Of a stretch of 64,000 bases of DNA, positions 1-9,325 are shown piece after piece. The stretch is from Candidatus Zixiibacteriota bacterium (GTDB lineage: Bacteria > Zixibacteria > MSB-5A5 > GN15 > JAAZOE01), in NCBI GenBank assembly GCA_036480375.1, contig JAZGGI010000033.1, forward strand, positions 62,001-126,000. Direction: 5' to 3'. Position 1 is the first letter of the stretch. Each line of letters begins with the position of its first letter. Below the pieces are notes generated by a model, which was not told the DNA's origin, made no database searches, and was given only the letters and a program-made list of their open reading frames with translations. The position numbers and the translations under genes are program-made.

Positions 1-1195
1 TCTCGAGAAGAATCGGATTTTCCTCATCGCTTAGCGTATCGCCGGTCGTGGTTGATTTCAATCCAATCAGCGCGGCGATATCCCCGGCTTTAATCTCCGT
101 CATCTCTTTGCGGTCGCCGGCGTGGATGCGCATAATTCTCCCGACCCGTTCGCGTTTGCCACGAGAGGAATTGTAAATATAACTTCCCGCTTTCAACTCG
201 CCCGAATAAACCCGGATAAAAGTCTGCTGGCCGACGTAGGCGTCATTTATAATCTTGAACGACAGCGCCGAAAACGGTCCATTGACCGAGGGACGACGGG
301 TAATCGTCGTCTCGGGATCGTCAATATCGATGCCCCGAACGATTCCCCGATCAATCGGCGACGGCAGATAATTAACTACCGCGTCAAGCAAAAGCTGGAT
401 GCCTTTATTTTTAAAAGCCGAGCCACAAAAAACAGGCGTAATACAGTTCCCCAAAACGGCCGTGCGGGCGGCGCGCATAATATCTTCAGTCGATATATCC
501 TGTTCGTTGAGATATTTATCCATGAGATTGTCATCGTAATCGGCCAGAGTCGCAATCATGCGGTCATGCAGCTCCTGAGCTCTGGGGAGCAAATCATCCG
601 GAATGTCCTTTTCGACGCGCTGTAATCGGTCATAGAAAGTCGCCTTCATCGTTACCAAATCGATGATGCCCTCAAAATTATCCTCTTCCCCGATCGGCAT
701 CTGGAATGGAACGGCATTAGCGCCGAGCATCTCGTTCATAAGTTCAATGGTATGGAACATATTCGCGCCGGCGCGATCCATTTTATTGATAAACGCTATC
801 CGGGGGACTTTGTACCTATCAGCCTGATGCCAGACAGTTTCGCTTTGAGGCTCGACGCCGCCAACGGCACAGAAGATCATGACGATACCGTCGAGCACCC
901 GCAGGGAGCGTTCGACTTCGAGAGTAAAATCGATATGTCCGGGCGTATCGATAATATTGACTTTATGATCGTTCCAGTCGGCGGTTATCGCGGCGGATGA
1001 AATCGTGATGCCCCGTTCCTGTTCCTGCTTCATGAAATCCATGACGGCCTGGCCGTTATGCACCTCGCCCAGCCTGTGAATCATCCCCGTAAAAAAGAGG
1101 ATTCGTTCGGTGGTCGTGGTTTTTCCGGCATCGATATGCGCGACGATTCCGATATTTCTAATCTTTTGTATAGTAGCCTGATCCATTATTTCCAT
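1..1195 (-). CDS. fusA: Elongation factor G, N-terminal part (cut by window edge)
   Basis: Translating the minus strand gives the first ~398 residues of a translational GTPase that moves tRNA and mRNA through the ribosome. The G1 loop AHIDAGKTTTTERI, switch region QEQERGITI, G3 motif DTPGHIDF and G4 motif NKMD are all intact, followed by the start of the domain II beta-barrel. Two in-frame starts exist: ATG at 1195 (MEIMDQ), 12 nt after GGAAAG, and ATG at 1186. The 1195 start is preferred. The neighbour is an ABC permease, not rpsG/rpsL, so this copy is outside a classical str operon. The sequence CAVGGVEPQSETVW after G3, in place of the usual DAVAGVEPQ, recalls the specialised second EF-G paralogues, but paralogue type cannot be settled from this fragment. 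Confidence 0.95.
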   Translation of the reverse strand, partial: MEIMDQATIQKIRNIGIVAHIDAGKTTTTERILFFTGMIHRLGEVHNGQAVMDFMKQEQERGITISSAAITADWNDHKVNIIDTPGHIDFTLEVERSLRVLDGIVMIFCAVGGVEPQSETVWHQADRYKVPRIAFINKMDRAGANMFHTIELMNEMLGANAVPFQMPIGEEDNFEGIIDLVTMKATFYDRLQRVEKDIPDDLLPRAQELHDRMIATLADYDDNLMDKYLNEQDISTEDIMRAARTAVLGNCITPVFCGSAFKNKGIQLLLDAVVNYLPSPIDRGIVRGIDIDDPETTITRRPSVNGPFSALSFKIINDAYVGQQTFIRVYSGELKAGSYIYNSSRGKRERVGRIMRIHAGDRKEMTEIKAGDIAALIGLKSTTTGDTLSDEENPILLE

Positions 1196-1481
1196 TTCAA
1201 AAAAATACTTTCCGGTAATTAATCATCAAGTAAGGAGACCGGCGAAGATAATCATTTTTTTGAATTCGTCAAGCCTTATTTACACACTCGGGATGAATCT
1301 CTGAATATTGTTGAATAAATGACCTGATAATCAGTTCCGGCAACCTTATTTTCCTATGGAGAAACGGGTAATTAGGTAATTTGCTCCGGATTTTTCCCCT
1401 ACAGCAAAGCCGTGGACCACTCGAGCTATGTTAGTTCAAGACAGGAAGCGAAAGTCATAATCCCGGCCCGTGTCCGCGCCA

Positions 1482-3905
1482 TCATTCATGCTTCAACGCA
1501 TCAACCGGATTCGCCCGTGCTGCATTTACTGCGCGAACACATATCGTGGCTCCAGCCAGAACCAATGTAATGACTCCCGCTAGGAAGAAAAGCTCAAGGC
1601 CGATCTGGGTTCGAACCGCGTACTCTTCCAGCCAGCCTTTGGCGAGCAAGTACGCGGCGGGCCAGGCCAACGCATTGGCAATAGCAACCAGGATTATAAA
1701 GTTCCGGGCAACAAGCCAGATTACGCGGGGGACAGATGACCCCAGCACTTTACGGATACCGATCTCTTTCGTGCGTTGTTCAACCAGGAATGACACCAAC
1801 CCAAAAAGACCCAGACAGGCAATACCGATTGCCAGAATCGTCGCATAAGAAAAGATATCCTTAGTTCTCTCGATTGAGCCGAATTGCCAGTCGAAATTCT
1901 CATCGAGAAAGAAATAGTTGAAAGGTTCATCCGGAATGATTGACTTCCAGTTCGTCTCAAGGCCGGCAACCACACTTTCCACCTGGTCTGGCTCGAACCT
2001 GACTGTGATCAAGCTAAGTTTGTTATAATACGGCGGGTAATCAAGGTCGTTGCCGATATAAACTGGTTCGATGTTAGTCGCGACTGATCGTTGCGAAAAG
2101 TCCTTGACTACTCCGATTACAGTCTTGAGCAGCCATTCGTATTCTTCGGAAGAACTTTCTGGGTCAATCGACATAATCGTTTTTCCGATCGGATCGTCCC
2201 AGCCAAACTGTTTGGCCGCTGTTTCATTAATTATCACGGCATTGCGCTCGGACGCACCCGATTCTGAGGAGAAGTTCCTCCCCCGGACTATCTCCATTCC
2301 CATAATCGGAATGTAATTTTCATCCACATTCAGTTCCAACATGCGCTGTTCCTGGTTTCTTGGGTACCCTTCCGGAATCTTGCCGTTGGTTGGCCCACCC
2401 CAGCCCGGAATACTCGATGATGCCGCTGCGCCGACCACACCCGGTACGTTCGCCAGAGTATTCCTGACAATCTGGGGACTTACGGACGGGTTCCTTCCGA
2501 TCTGAACAACCAGCACATTCTCCTTGTCAAAACCGGTATCCACATCCTTCAAGTGGGTGAGTTGCTGACCGACGATGCCGGAAAGGACAATTAGGGCACA
2601 TGATGCCGTGAACTGACCGATGATCATGGCGTTACGAACTAATGTTCTTGGACGACCGGTTCTGGTCTGCCCTTTCATCAAGTTCGTCGGCGTAGACGAT
2701 GAGAGAAAAAACGCCGGATAACTGCCGGCAATGAATCCTATAAAAAGCGTCAATCCCACCATCGCCGGAACCGTCCAGAAAGTCTCCACAGCCGAGAAAC
2801 TGAGCTGCTCACCGGTTATCGCCGAGACATGCGGAAGCGTCAATTCTACCAACACCAAAGCCACCAAGAGTGCGATGGTACAGAGTAACATCGCCTCACC
2901 GAGGAATTGGATCATGATCTTACGTCGACCCGCGCCGAGCACCTTCCGCATACCAACTTCTCGAACTCGGGACATCGAATTGGCCGTGACAATATTCGCG
3001 AAATTGACACATGCTATGACCAAAATAATGAGCGCCAGACCAGTGAAGATATAAACGTAGAACAAGGGCCCAGTGTTTTGTCCGATGGGGCGCAGATATA
3101 TGTCTCTGAGGGGATGAAGAAAGAGCTCGCATTTGAGGCCGCTGGCATCCATTTTCTCGCGGGCATATTTGTCAGTGAGATTACTAACTTTCGCAGTAAG
3201 GCTTTTATAATCGACGCCGTTTCGCAATAGCGCATAAGTTCTGAAATTGAATGACATCCAATCAGTCAGCTGACTTGAGGCCGGACCATCGGATGTGTAT
3301 AGAGTGCTGAACGAACAGAGGGCCTCCGGTCTGAGATGAGAATTGGAAGGGATATTCTCCATAATGCCGGTGACGGTGTAGTCTGCACCATCAGCCAGTT
3401 TCAGAACTTTTCCAACCGGATCCTGGCTATCGAAAACCCTGGTCGCTGCATCTTCAGAAATCACTATCGAATGCGGATCAGCCAAAACTGTTTCAATGTT
3501 GCCGGTGATTAAAGGCCATGTAAAGACGTTGAATACCGATGGGTCGGCATAACTTATTCGGCTAATTCGGAATTTCTCACTTTCGTAGGCTATACTCGAA
3601 CCTGGACCTCTGCCAAGGCGAACGGCATACTCCACCTCTGGAAAATCGCTCTTCAGAGCGTCTGCCGTAACCCCGTTACTGGAGCCCCACCACAGTTCTT
3701 TCCCATTGTCCTCAAATCGGGCACAAACCCGAAAGATCCGGTCGCCCTTATCATGGTAATTGTCAATGCTGAGTTCAGACCGAACATAGCTGAATATCAT
3801 TATGCAGCCGGCAAGGCCAATAGACAGGCCTATAATATTGACAGAATTGTACAGCTTGTTCTTCCGGATCTGCCTGAAGGCCAGTTTGAAAAAGTGTCTG
3901 ATCAT
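1482..3905 (-). CDS. MacB/FtsX-type ABC transporter permease
   Basis: This 807-residue inner-membrane protein has the duplicated layout of large FtsX-family permeases. It has an N-terminal helix (GLSIGLAGCIMIFSYV, ~25-41) followed by a MacB periplasmic core domain. Three helices at ~280-405 carry the coupling motif GMRKVLGAGRRKIM. A second core domain then precedes a last helix group with the matching motif IGIRKVLGSSVPRV near 715. Family members work with a cytoplasmic ATPase in mechanotransmission or in export of lipids, peptides or drugs. No ATPase gene is in view, so the substrate is unknown. The ATG at 3905 has GGAGA five bases upstream. The gene stands alone, with non-coding DNA on both sides. 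Confidence 0.88.
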   Translation of the reverse strand: MIRHFFKLAFRQIRKNKLYNSVNIIGLSIGLAGCIMIFSYVRSELSIDNYHDKGDRIFRVCARFEDNGKELWWGSSNGVTADALKSDFPEVEYAVRLGRGPGSSIAYESEKFRISRISYADPSVFNVFTWPLITGNIETVLADPHSIVISEDAATRVFDSQDPVGKVLKLADGADYTVTGIMENIPSNSHLRPEALCSFSTLYTSDGPASSQLTDWMSFNFRTYALLRNGVDYKSLTAKVSNLTDKYAREKMDASGLKCELFLHPLRDIYLRPIGQNTGPLFYVYIFTGLALIILVIACVNFANIVTANSMSRVREVGMRKVLGAGRRKIMIQFLGEAMLLCTIALLVALVLVELTLPHVSAITGEQLSFSAVETFWTVPAMVGLTLFIGFIAGSYPAFFLSSSTPTNLMKGQTRTGRPRTLVRNAMIIGQFTASCALIVLSGIVGQQLTHLKDVDTGFDKENVLVVQIGRNPSVSPQIVRNTLANVPGVVGAAASSSIPGWGGPTNGKIPEGYPRNQEQRMLELNVDENYIPIMGMEIVRGRNFSSESGASERNAVIINETAAKQFGWDDPIGKTIMSIDPESSSEEYEWLLKTVIGVVKDFSQRSVATNIEPVYIGNDLDYPPYYNKLSLITVRFEPDQVESVVAGLETNWKSIIPDEPFNYFFLDENFDWQFGSIERTKDIFSYATILAIGIACLGLFGLVSFLVEQRTKEIGIRKVLGSSVPRVIWLVARNFIILVAIANALAWPAAYLLAKGWLEEYAVRTQIGLELFFLAGVITLVLAGATICVRAVNAARANPVDALKHE

Positions 3906-4561
3906 CGGTGTCTCCTTTCAAATTCGTTCATGACATCTCAATTATCGCAGAAAGTGTCGCATCATCCGTCTATTGTGTAGAGGCAGATGCAAACCCACCC
4001 ACCTAACTACTGACATTATTCTAGCAAATTTAATGCCAAATCGCTACGACGCTATAGTCCAAGTACTTAATAAAACCGAAATCTTCCGGCAGTGTTCATT
4101 TTCGCGCATAGAGCGTCCGTCTACGGACAAGGCTATTTATAGTATACGCGTTAGATGTCCATAACTGTCCGTAATCACCATCAAACTAATAGCAAATAGC
4201 TAAAAATGGACCGGTGGCCCACTGCAACTTGTTGCGGTGGGTTCCCGCACAGAGCATCTGCAATTACCCAACCAATACACTGTATTTTCCGAATTCATCC
4301 TTATATGTAGATGAAACATATTACAATTAAGCAATCGCACGTAGCAGCGCGATTTCCGCGCCCGCGCGGATATATTAACTATATTTTTTGCGGACCGGGA
4401 AACCCGGCGCCTACAGAAAAACAGGCCATCGCCTGTCGTAATCACCACCGATTTGATATGACCAAAAACGTTAATCTGAGGAAACAAACCCATTTTAGAA
4501 GTTGCTCACTGTTCCGTCGGTTCCTTAGCGAAGCGGCGAACCGACGGTAGGCCATCTACGC

Positions 4562-4613
4562 GACAGCCAAAAAGGGATGATATCCCCGACAGCCAAAAAG
4601 GGATGACATCCCC
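4562..4613. repeat. 26-bp tandem repeat, two copies plus partial third
   Basis: Units 4562-4587 and 4588-4613 begin GACAGCCAAAAAGGGATG and end ATCCCC, and differ at one base. A third, degenerate unit starts at 4614 (GACAGCTGAAAACAGG). Each unit contains GGGATGA...ATCCCC, which can fold into a small hairpin. Confidence 0.85.
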
Positions 4614-4734
4614 GACAGCTGAAAACAGGCCTTTGCCTGAAAAAGGACAAAACGAACCCAATTCCCTGTAACTCATACGGGAACATTTACATATAAGGAA
4701 TTTCCAGAAATGCAATTGTGGATAACTCTACTGG

Positions 4735-4774
4735 ATTCCCGACTCGTCCCCGTTTCACAGGGACTCTCGGGAAT
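4735..4774. repeat. Imperfect palindrome, REP-like
   Basis: ATTCCCGA-CTC-GTCCC at 4735-4750 pairs with GGGAC-TC-TCGGGAAT at 4760-4774 around a 9-nt loop. It is followed by GACAGG. The form resembles the short dispersed palindromes found between genes in many bacteria. Other copies would have to be sought outside this window. Confidence 0.55.
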
Positions 4775-4795
4775 GACAGGCTTGTAGTCTAATAC

Positions 4796-4828
4796 AAAAA
4801 AAGCAGGAGCTTCGAAAAAAGCTCCTGC
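4796..4828 (-). terminator. Rho-independent terminator after icd
   Basis: A perfect 10-bp stem (GCAGGAGCTT at 4803-4812 with AAGCTCCTGC at 4819-4828) is followed, reading the minus strand, by seven T. It lies 45 bases past the icd stop and ends the long operon that begins near 17466. Confidence 0.9.
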
Positions 4829-4873
4829 CTGTGATAGCAAATTATGTCGATCAAAGATGCAATATCACATAGT

Positions 4874-6124
4874 CTATCTCATATTCTTAATAATCGCTTC
4901 GGCGTATTTGGAAGTCGAAAGTTTTTTGGCGCCTTTCATCAGACGATGCAGATCATATGTAACCGTCTTTTTCTGAATCGTCTTTTGAATCGCCTTGACC
5001 ACCATTGTCGCCGCCTTATCCCAGCCGAGATACTCAAGCATCATCACACCGGAAAGAATCAGCGAACCCGGATTGACCATGTCTTTGTCGGCGTATTTCG
5101 GCGCAGTGCCGTGAGTAGCCTCAAAGAGACCGACATAATCGCCAATATTGGCGCCGGGAGCCATGCCCAGCCCGCCTACCTGCGCGGCGGCGGCGTCGGA
5201 CATGTAATCGCCGTTCAGATTCGGCGTCGCGATAATATCGTACTCGTCGGTGCGGGTCAGAATCTGCTGGAACATCGAATCGGCGATGCGATCCTTGATG
5301 ACAATTTTGCCTTTCGGCTGTTTGCCATTGTATTTGCTCCAGAGTTCATCTTCGGTGATGGTCTTTTTCGGAAATTCCTTTTTAGCCAGTTTATAACCCC
5401 AGTCGCGGAAAGCGCCCTCGGTGTATTTCATGATGTTGCCTTTGTGCATCAGCGTCACCGATTTCAGCTTGCGGTCGATGGCGTACCGAATCGCTTTGCG
5501 GACGAGGTTATTGGTGTTTCTTACCGAAATCGGCTTGATGCCAATACCGGAATCGAGACGGATGCTGCGCTTCATATTCTTGTTGATCCAGTTGATGACC
5601 TTCCTGGCGTCCCTGGTGCCTTTCTTCCATTCGATTCCGGCATAAACGTCTTCGGTATTTTCACGGAAAATAACGACATCCATCTTTTCCGGATTTTTCA
5701 CCGGCGAGGGAACGCCTTTGAAATAGCGCACCGGACGGACGCAGGCATAAAGGTTCAGAACCTGACGCAACGTCACGTTGAGCGAACGAAAACCGCCGCC
5801 AATCGGAGTGGTCAGAGGGCCCTTGAGAGCGACATAATAATACTTGATAGCGTCAAAAGTTTCCTGCGGAGCCCACTCTTTGTAAATTCGGTTGGCGTTT
5901 TCACCGGCGTAAACATCCATCCAGGCGATTTTCTTTCTGCCTTTGTACGCCTTTTTGACGGCGGTATCAAGAACGATGCGCGTCGCTTTCATGATGTCGC
6001 GGCCGATACCATCCCCTTCAATAACCGGGATAATCGGCTTGTTGGGGATTCTGAGTTTTTTATTCTTAACAGTTATTCGTTGTCCGTTTTCGGGAATCTT
6101 AATATGCTTAAATTTTGGTGCCAC
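4874..6124 (-). CDS. icd: Isocitrate dehydrogenase, NADP-dependent
   Basis: This 416-residue enzyme oxidatively decarboxylates isocitrate to 2-oxoglutarate in the cytoplasm. It is very close to the E. coli Icd type. The substrate loop [10 protein letters not shown] carries the Ser that E. coli Icd uses as its phosphorylation site. The motifs [27 protein letters not shown] and NLNGDYMSD are present. The cofactor site has [15 protein letters not shown] and [10 protein letters not shown], which keep the Lys-Tyr and Tyr...Arg residues that select NADP over NAD. It is the last gene of the TCA operon, 13 bases after mdh. In a cell using ferredoxin-linked KOR it could also run towards isocitrate, which is inference. 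Confidence 0.97.
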   Translation of the reverse strand: MAPKFKHIKIPENGQRITVKNKKLRIPNKPIIPVIEGDGIGRDIMKATRIVLDTAVKKAYKGRKKIAWMDVYAGENANRIYKEWAPQETFDAIKYYYVALKGPLTTPIGGGFRSLNVTLRQVLNLYACVRPVRYFKGVPSPVKNPEKMDVVIFRENTEDVYAGIEWKKGTRDARKVINWINKNMKRSIRLDSGIGIKPISVRNTNNLVRKAIRYAIDRKLKSVTLMHKGNIMKYTEGAFRDWGYKLAKKEFPKKTITEDELWSKYNGKQPKGKIVIKDRIADSMFQQILTRTDEYDIIATPNLNGDYMSDAAAAQVGGLGMAPGANIGDYVGLFEATHGTAPKYADKDMVNPGSLILSGVMMLEYLGWDKAATMVVKAIQKTIQKKTVTYDLHRLMKGAKKLSTSKYAEAIIKNMR

Positions 6125-6137
6125 AATTATCCTCCGA

Positions 6138-7064
6138 TTAATAGCCGATTTCCTTCAATACGCCGCCGTACTTTTTGGCTGACGTCTGCAGATCTTTCAT
6201 TTCTTTTTTGGTCAAATTCAGTTCAATTATTTTCTCCACGCCCTTGCCACCGAGAACCGCCGGGACGCCAATATAGATATCTTTGACGCCGTATTGGCCG
6301 CTCAGGTAACACGAACACGGCAGAACACGTTTTTCGTCGCACAGGATGGAACGAGCCATCTGAACCGAGGCCGCCGCAGGAGCGTAATAGGCTGAACCGG
6401 TCTTGAGCAGTTTGACGATTTCGCCGCCACCGAAACGGGTGCGTTCGGAGATTTCCCTAATCCGTTTGGCGTCGATCAGTTCCTTGATCGGAATACCGGA
6501 CACGGTCGTATATCTCGGGAGTGGAACCATGGTATCGCCGTGCCCACCGAGAACCATCGCCTGAACATCGGTGTAGGCAACGCCGAGTTCCATAGCGATA
6601 AAAGCGCGGAAACGGGTCGAATCCAAGATACCCGCCTGGCCGCAGACACGATTCTGCGGGAAGCCGGTAACTTTCCACATATGATAAGTCATAATGTCGA
6701 GAGGATTGGATACGACGATAACAAACGCTTTGGGTGCGTATTTTTTGACATTCTTGGCCGCGCCGCCAACAATTTTGGCATTCATATTAAGTAGATCTTC
6801 GCGCGACATGCCGGGTTTACGAGCCAGTCCGGCGGTCATGATGACGATATCGGCGCCCTTGATATCTTTATAATCGTTACTGCCGGTAACCATGCCGTTG
6901 TATCCGCGGACCGACGCGGCCTGAGTCAAATCGAGAGCCTTGCCCTGTGGGAATCCCTCAATAATATCAATCATGACAACTTCGGCCAGATTAGCTTCCG
7001 CGGCGTATTGGGCCACCGAAGCGCCCACATTTCCCGCCCCGATAACTGCGATTTTCTTATTCAT
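6138..7064 (-). CDS. mdh: Malate dehydrogenase (LDH-like type)
   Basis: This 308-residue NAD-dependent enzyme interconverts malate and oxaloacetate. The N-terminal Rossmann motif is [14 protein letters not shown], with Asp 33 (VVMIDI) as an NAD-type acidic residue. The specificity loop [11 protein letters not shown] has the Arg that selects malate over lactate. Catalytic residues are seen in [16 protein letters not shown] (Asp-Arg) and GGHGDTMVP (His). Length and motifs fit the tetrameric, lactate dehydrogenase-like malate dehydrogenases common in green sulfur bacteria, Chloroflexi and related groups. It lies between the larA-like gene and icd in one transcription unit. Confidence 0.97.
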   Translation of the reverse strand: MNKKIAVIGAGNVGASVAQYAAEANLAEVVMIDIIEGFPQGKALDLTQAASVRGYNGMVTGSNDYKDIKGADIVIMTAGLARKPGMSREDLLNMNAKIVGGAAKNVKKYAPKAFVIVVSNPLDIMTYHMWKVTGFPQNRVCGQAGILDSTRFRAFIAMELGVAYTDVQAMVLGGHGDTMVPLPRYTTVSGIPIKELIDAKRIREISERTRFGGGEIVKLLKTGSAYYAPAAASVQMARSILCDEKRVLPCSCYLSGQYGVKDIYIGVPAVLGGKGVEKIIELNLTKKEMKDLQTSAKKYGGVLKEIGY

Positions 7065-7096
7065 TAATTGCCTCCGATTCTATTTGTTTGTTAGTC

Positions 7097-8317
7097 CTAT
7101 TTAGCAACCATTTGTCCGGCATCCCGGACAATCAATATATTTAAATTTTCTTTTTGGTATCTTAATTTTTGAATTTCGGCGTCAATCGATACCGCCGGTT
7201 CCCAATAAATCTGTTCTACTATTTCCGGTTTCAGACCGGTCAGCGCTCTGACGTTAATCCGTTTTGACATCATGATAATACGCGACAGTTTGTGAATTCC
7301 CATCGGCGGATTATCCATCGCGGCGTGCGAGAGAACCATACTTTCATCAGATAGTTTTCCCGCCAGCCGATAAAATTCATCGTTTCCAATACCTTCGGAA
7401 CAAGAGGAAACCGCCAAAACCGTGCCTCCGTCGGCAACAACCATCTGACAATTTTCGACGGCCTTTTGCAACTGGTACAGATTTCTGTCTAACGGCGGAA
7501 GCATCTCGGCGATGACAAGGTCGAAAGAATGGGACGCTTTGTAGGCATATAAATCTTCAACAATCGAAACCGCTTCGTCAAACGAAGTTTTTAAATCTCC
7601 CGCAAAGGCATCGATTATTTTATGATTGCGGTTTAGGACCAGTTGAATCGAAATCAACGGCGGCAGAGAAATGATATCGATCAAATCCTGCAAATTCTCC
7701 GCCATCGGATTGCCATTTAGCCGTAGCGGCTGAGCTTCCGGAGAAACGGCAAGGGCGTGATTTCGCCGAGTCGTTTCAAAATCAGCCAATCCCGGTATGA
7801 TGGATTTGCGTCCGCCAGTGAAGCCGGCAAAGTAATGGGGTTCGACCGATCCGATAATAATAATTGCCGGATACTCAAAGAGAAGCTTATTTACAAGTAC
7901 AGGTCTCCTCTCAAATTCTCCCCCATTACGCATCGATTCCGGATTTCGGGAATCGTGGGAAAATATTCTTTCACCCTCGCCGAGCTTATATCCGGAAAAA
8001 ATCATGGCGACATCATCATCATCGGGGGCCGGATGATTGCCGCAGGCAATAAGGTAATCGGCCTGAAATTCAGGATACCACTTTTTAAGATGAGAAAGAA
8101 CTGTTCCGGTCGGCGTCGGTCGGAAGGCGTCATTGACGATCACCAGGGGCCGGTTTTCGATAAAACTATCAAAACCAGCTTCCTTTAGCCGTTCCTGAAA
8201 AACCGTTTCGTCAAGAAGCGGTACATCATCGGACGGCTCGGCGATAATTAATGTATCTCCCGACTCTATCGAGAAGGAATGTTGTTCATTCCCGAAAGCA
8301 ACCGAAGGCATAATCAC
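7097..8317 (-). CDS. LarA-family nickel-pincer hydroxyacid racemase
   Basis: This ~406-residue protein is of the LarA/DUF2088 family, whose members racemise or epimerise 2-hydroxyacids using the nickel-pincer nucleotide cofactor. The family's active-site pattern is visible: Arg in NDAFRPTP, His in CGNHPAP, His and the cofactor-binding Lys in EPHYFAGFTGGRKSIIPG, His in RRNHALAV, and Gln/Lys in YQLQKAVEN. It sits between ndk and mdh in a TCA operon, so malate is an attractive substrate; this is inference. No cofactor synthesis genes (larB, larC, larE) are in view. The start may be GTG at 8317, directly after the ndk stop, or ATG at 8311, which has AGGTGA just upstream. Confidence 0.85.
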   Translation of the reverse strand: MIMPSVAFGNEQHSFSIESGDTLIIAEPSDDVPLLDETVFQERLKEAGFDSFIENRPLVIVNDAFRPTPTGTVLSHLKKWYPEFQADYLIACGNHPAPDDDDVAMIFSGYKLGEGERIFSHDSRNPESMRNGGEFERRPVLVNKLLFEYPAIIIIGSVEPHYFAGFTGGRKSIIPGLADFETTRRNHALAVSPEAQPLRLNGNPMAENLQDLIDIISLPPLISIQLVLNRNHKIIDAFAGDLKTSFDEAVSIVEDLYAYKASHSFDLVIAEMLPPLDRNLYQLQKAVENCQMVVADGGTVLAVSSCSEGIGNDEFYRLAGKLSDESMVLSHAAMDNPPMGIHKLSRIIMMSKRINVRALTGLKPEIVEQIYWEPAVSIDAEIQKLRYQKENLNILIVRDAGQMVAK

Positions 8318-8716
8318 CTATGTGAAGAAAAACGGAATTTCGATTTCGGCCGATTCAGTAGAATCGGAAGCATGAACCGAGTTCCGTTGTTTATCTATTC
8401 CGATCTCGTCGCGTAATGTCCCACAATCGGCTTCGGCGGGATCGGTGGCGCCAATTAATGTCCTCAAATCCGCGATAGCATTATCTTTTTCAAGAACCAT
8501 GGGAACAATTCGCACCGACGACATATAGTCAGTCAAGGCATTGAAAAAAGGGCGTTCCTTGTGGACAAAATAAAACTCCCCGGCTTCCTCTTTGGAAAGC
8601 TTTACCATCTTCATTTCGACAATGGTAAAATTAGCCTTTTCCAGCCAGCTGATGATATGGCCGATCAAGTTTCTTTCCGTCGCGTCCGGCTTGATAATCA
8701 ATAATGTTCGTTCCAT
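8318..8716 (-). CDS. ndk: Nucleoside diphosphate kinase
   Basis: This 132-residue enzyme transfers the gamma phosphate of ATP to other nucleoside diphosphates through a phospho-His. It starts ERTLLIIKPDA. The nucleotide loop GATDPAEADCGTLR and the active-site His in NSVHASDS are intact, and the length is normal. It lies between the 2-oxoglutarate oxidoreductase genes and the larA-like gene. It may balance the ATP or GTP made by succinyl-CoA synthetase in the same operon. Confidence 0.96.
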   Translation of the reverse strand: MERTLLIIKPDATERNLIGHIISWLEKANFTIVEMKMVKLSKEEAGEFYFVHKERPFFNALTDYMSSVRIVPMVLEKDNAIADLRTLIGATDPAEADCGTLRDEIGIDKQRNSVHASDSTESAEIEIPFFFT

Positions 8717-8724
8717 TATTATCC

Positions 8725-9324
8725 CTATGGCTGCTTGACCTTTTTGGCCAGTTTGAATCCGATTTCCAGAGCTTTTAGGTTTTTCTCTTCGGTACCCTTG
8801 GGAGCGCGCTCCTTGACGACCTGTCTAATAGAGTCGCGAGTGACGATCCTGGTCAGTTCAACGATTACTCCCAGGGCCATCACATTGGCGACCATCGGAT
8901 GACCGACCTGTTCTCGGGCATTGCGAATAAAGGGAAACCCATGGCTGTTCTTAAGCGGAATCTTGGTTACCATATTGGATTCGACAATGAGAATACCGTC
9001 GGATTTTAAATCCTTATAGTATTTGTCGCACGCTTCCTGAGTAAAGGCCAGAAGCAAATCAAGCTTCATGGTCTTGGGATAATAAATTTCGCCTTTGGAA
9101 ATTACGACATCGGCGCGGCTGGCCCCTCCGCGCGCTTCCGGACCATAGCTTTGTGTCTGAACGACGTTCAATTTTTGGTCTGAGGCAGTAGCCTGGGCCA
9201 ATAAGATGGCCGCCAGGATAACGCCGTGTCCGCCGGATCCGGAGATTCGGATTTCATACCGATCGTCTGAAGGCGATTTTTTCTTTTTATTTATATGCGC
9301 CTTTTCTTGAGTTGTCGTAGCCAT
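8725..9324 (-). CDS. korC: 2-oxoglutarate:ferredoxin oxidoreductase, gamma subunit
   Basis: This 199-residue subunit of a 2-oxoacid:ferredoxin oxidoreductase follows a charged N-terminal tail (~1-22) with the gamma-domain signature ISGSGGHGVILAAILLA. It also has QSYGPEARGGASRADVVIS, typical of KorC/PorC. It closes a korDABC set and starts one base after korB. The complex oxidises 2-oxoglutarate to succinyl-CoA with ferredoxin as acceptor, or runs in reverse with low-potential electrons. Confidence 0.93.
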   Translation of the reverse strand: MATTTQEKAHINKKKKSPSDDRYEIRISGSGGHGVILAAILLAQATASDQKLNVVQTQSYGPEARGGASRADVVISKGEIYYPKTMKLDLLLAFTQEACDKYYKDLKSDGILIVESNMVTKIPLKNSHGFPFIRNAREQVGHPMVANVMALGVIVELTRIVTRDSIRQVVKERAPKGTEEKNLKALEIGFKLAKKVKQP

Positions 9325-9325
9325 A

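Larger units (their letters stand above)
3906..4795. other. Non-coding stretch with repeats, no supported gene
   Basis: About 0.9 kb between the FtsX permease and icd. Short open frames occur on both strands but lack ribosome binding sites and recognisable protein features. The right half is rich in short direct and inverted repeats, listed separately. It could be an eroded gene or a region collecting repeat elements. Confidence 0.6.

Noticed and set aside
122-1000. Plus-strand open frames in the first kilobase
   Set aside because: The minus strand encodes EF-G without a break over the whole stretch, so these are shadows.
4562-4613. CRISPR array
   Set aside because: The repeats are directly adjacent with no spacers, only two units are complete, and no cas genes are present.
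3973-4715. Small open frames between the FtsX permease and icd
   Set aside because: They overlap each other on both strands, lack RBSs and have no recognisable sequence features.
4844-6286. 480-codon open frame on the plus strand across icd
   Set aside because: It is antisense to an unmistakable isocitrate dehydrogenase, has no RBS, and its translation shows no protein-like motifs. The strong codon bias of icd keeps the opposite frame open.
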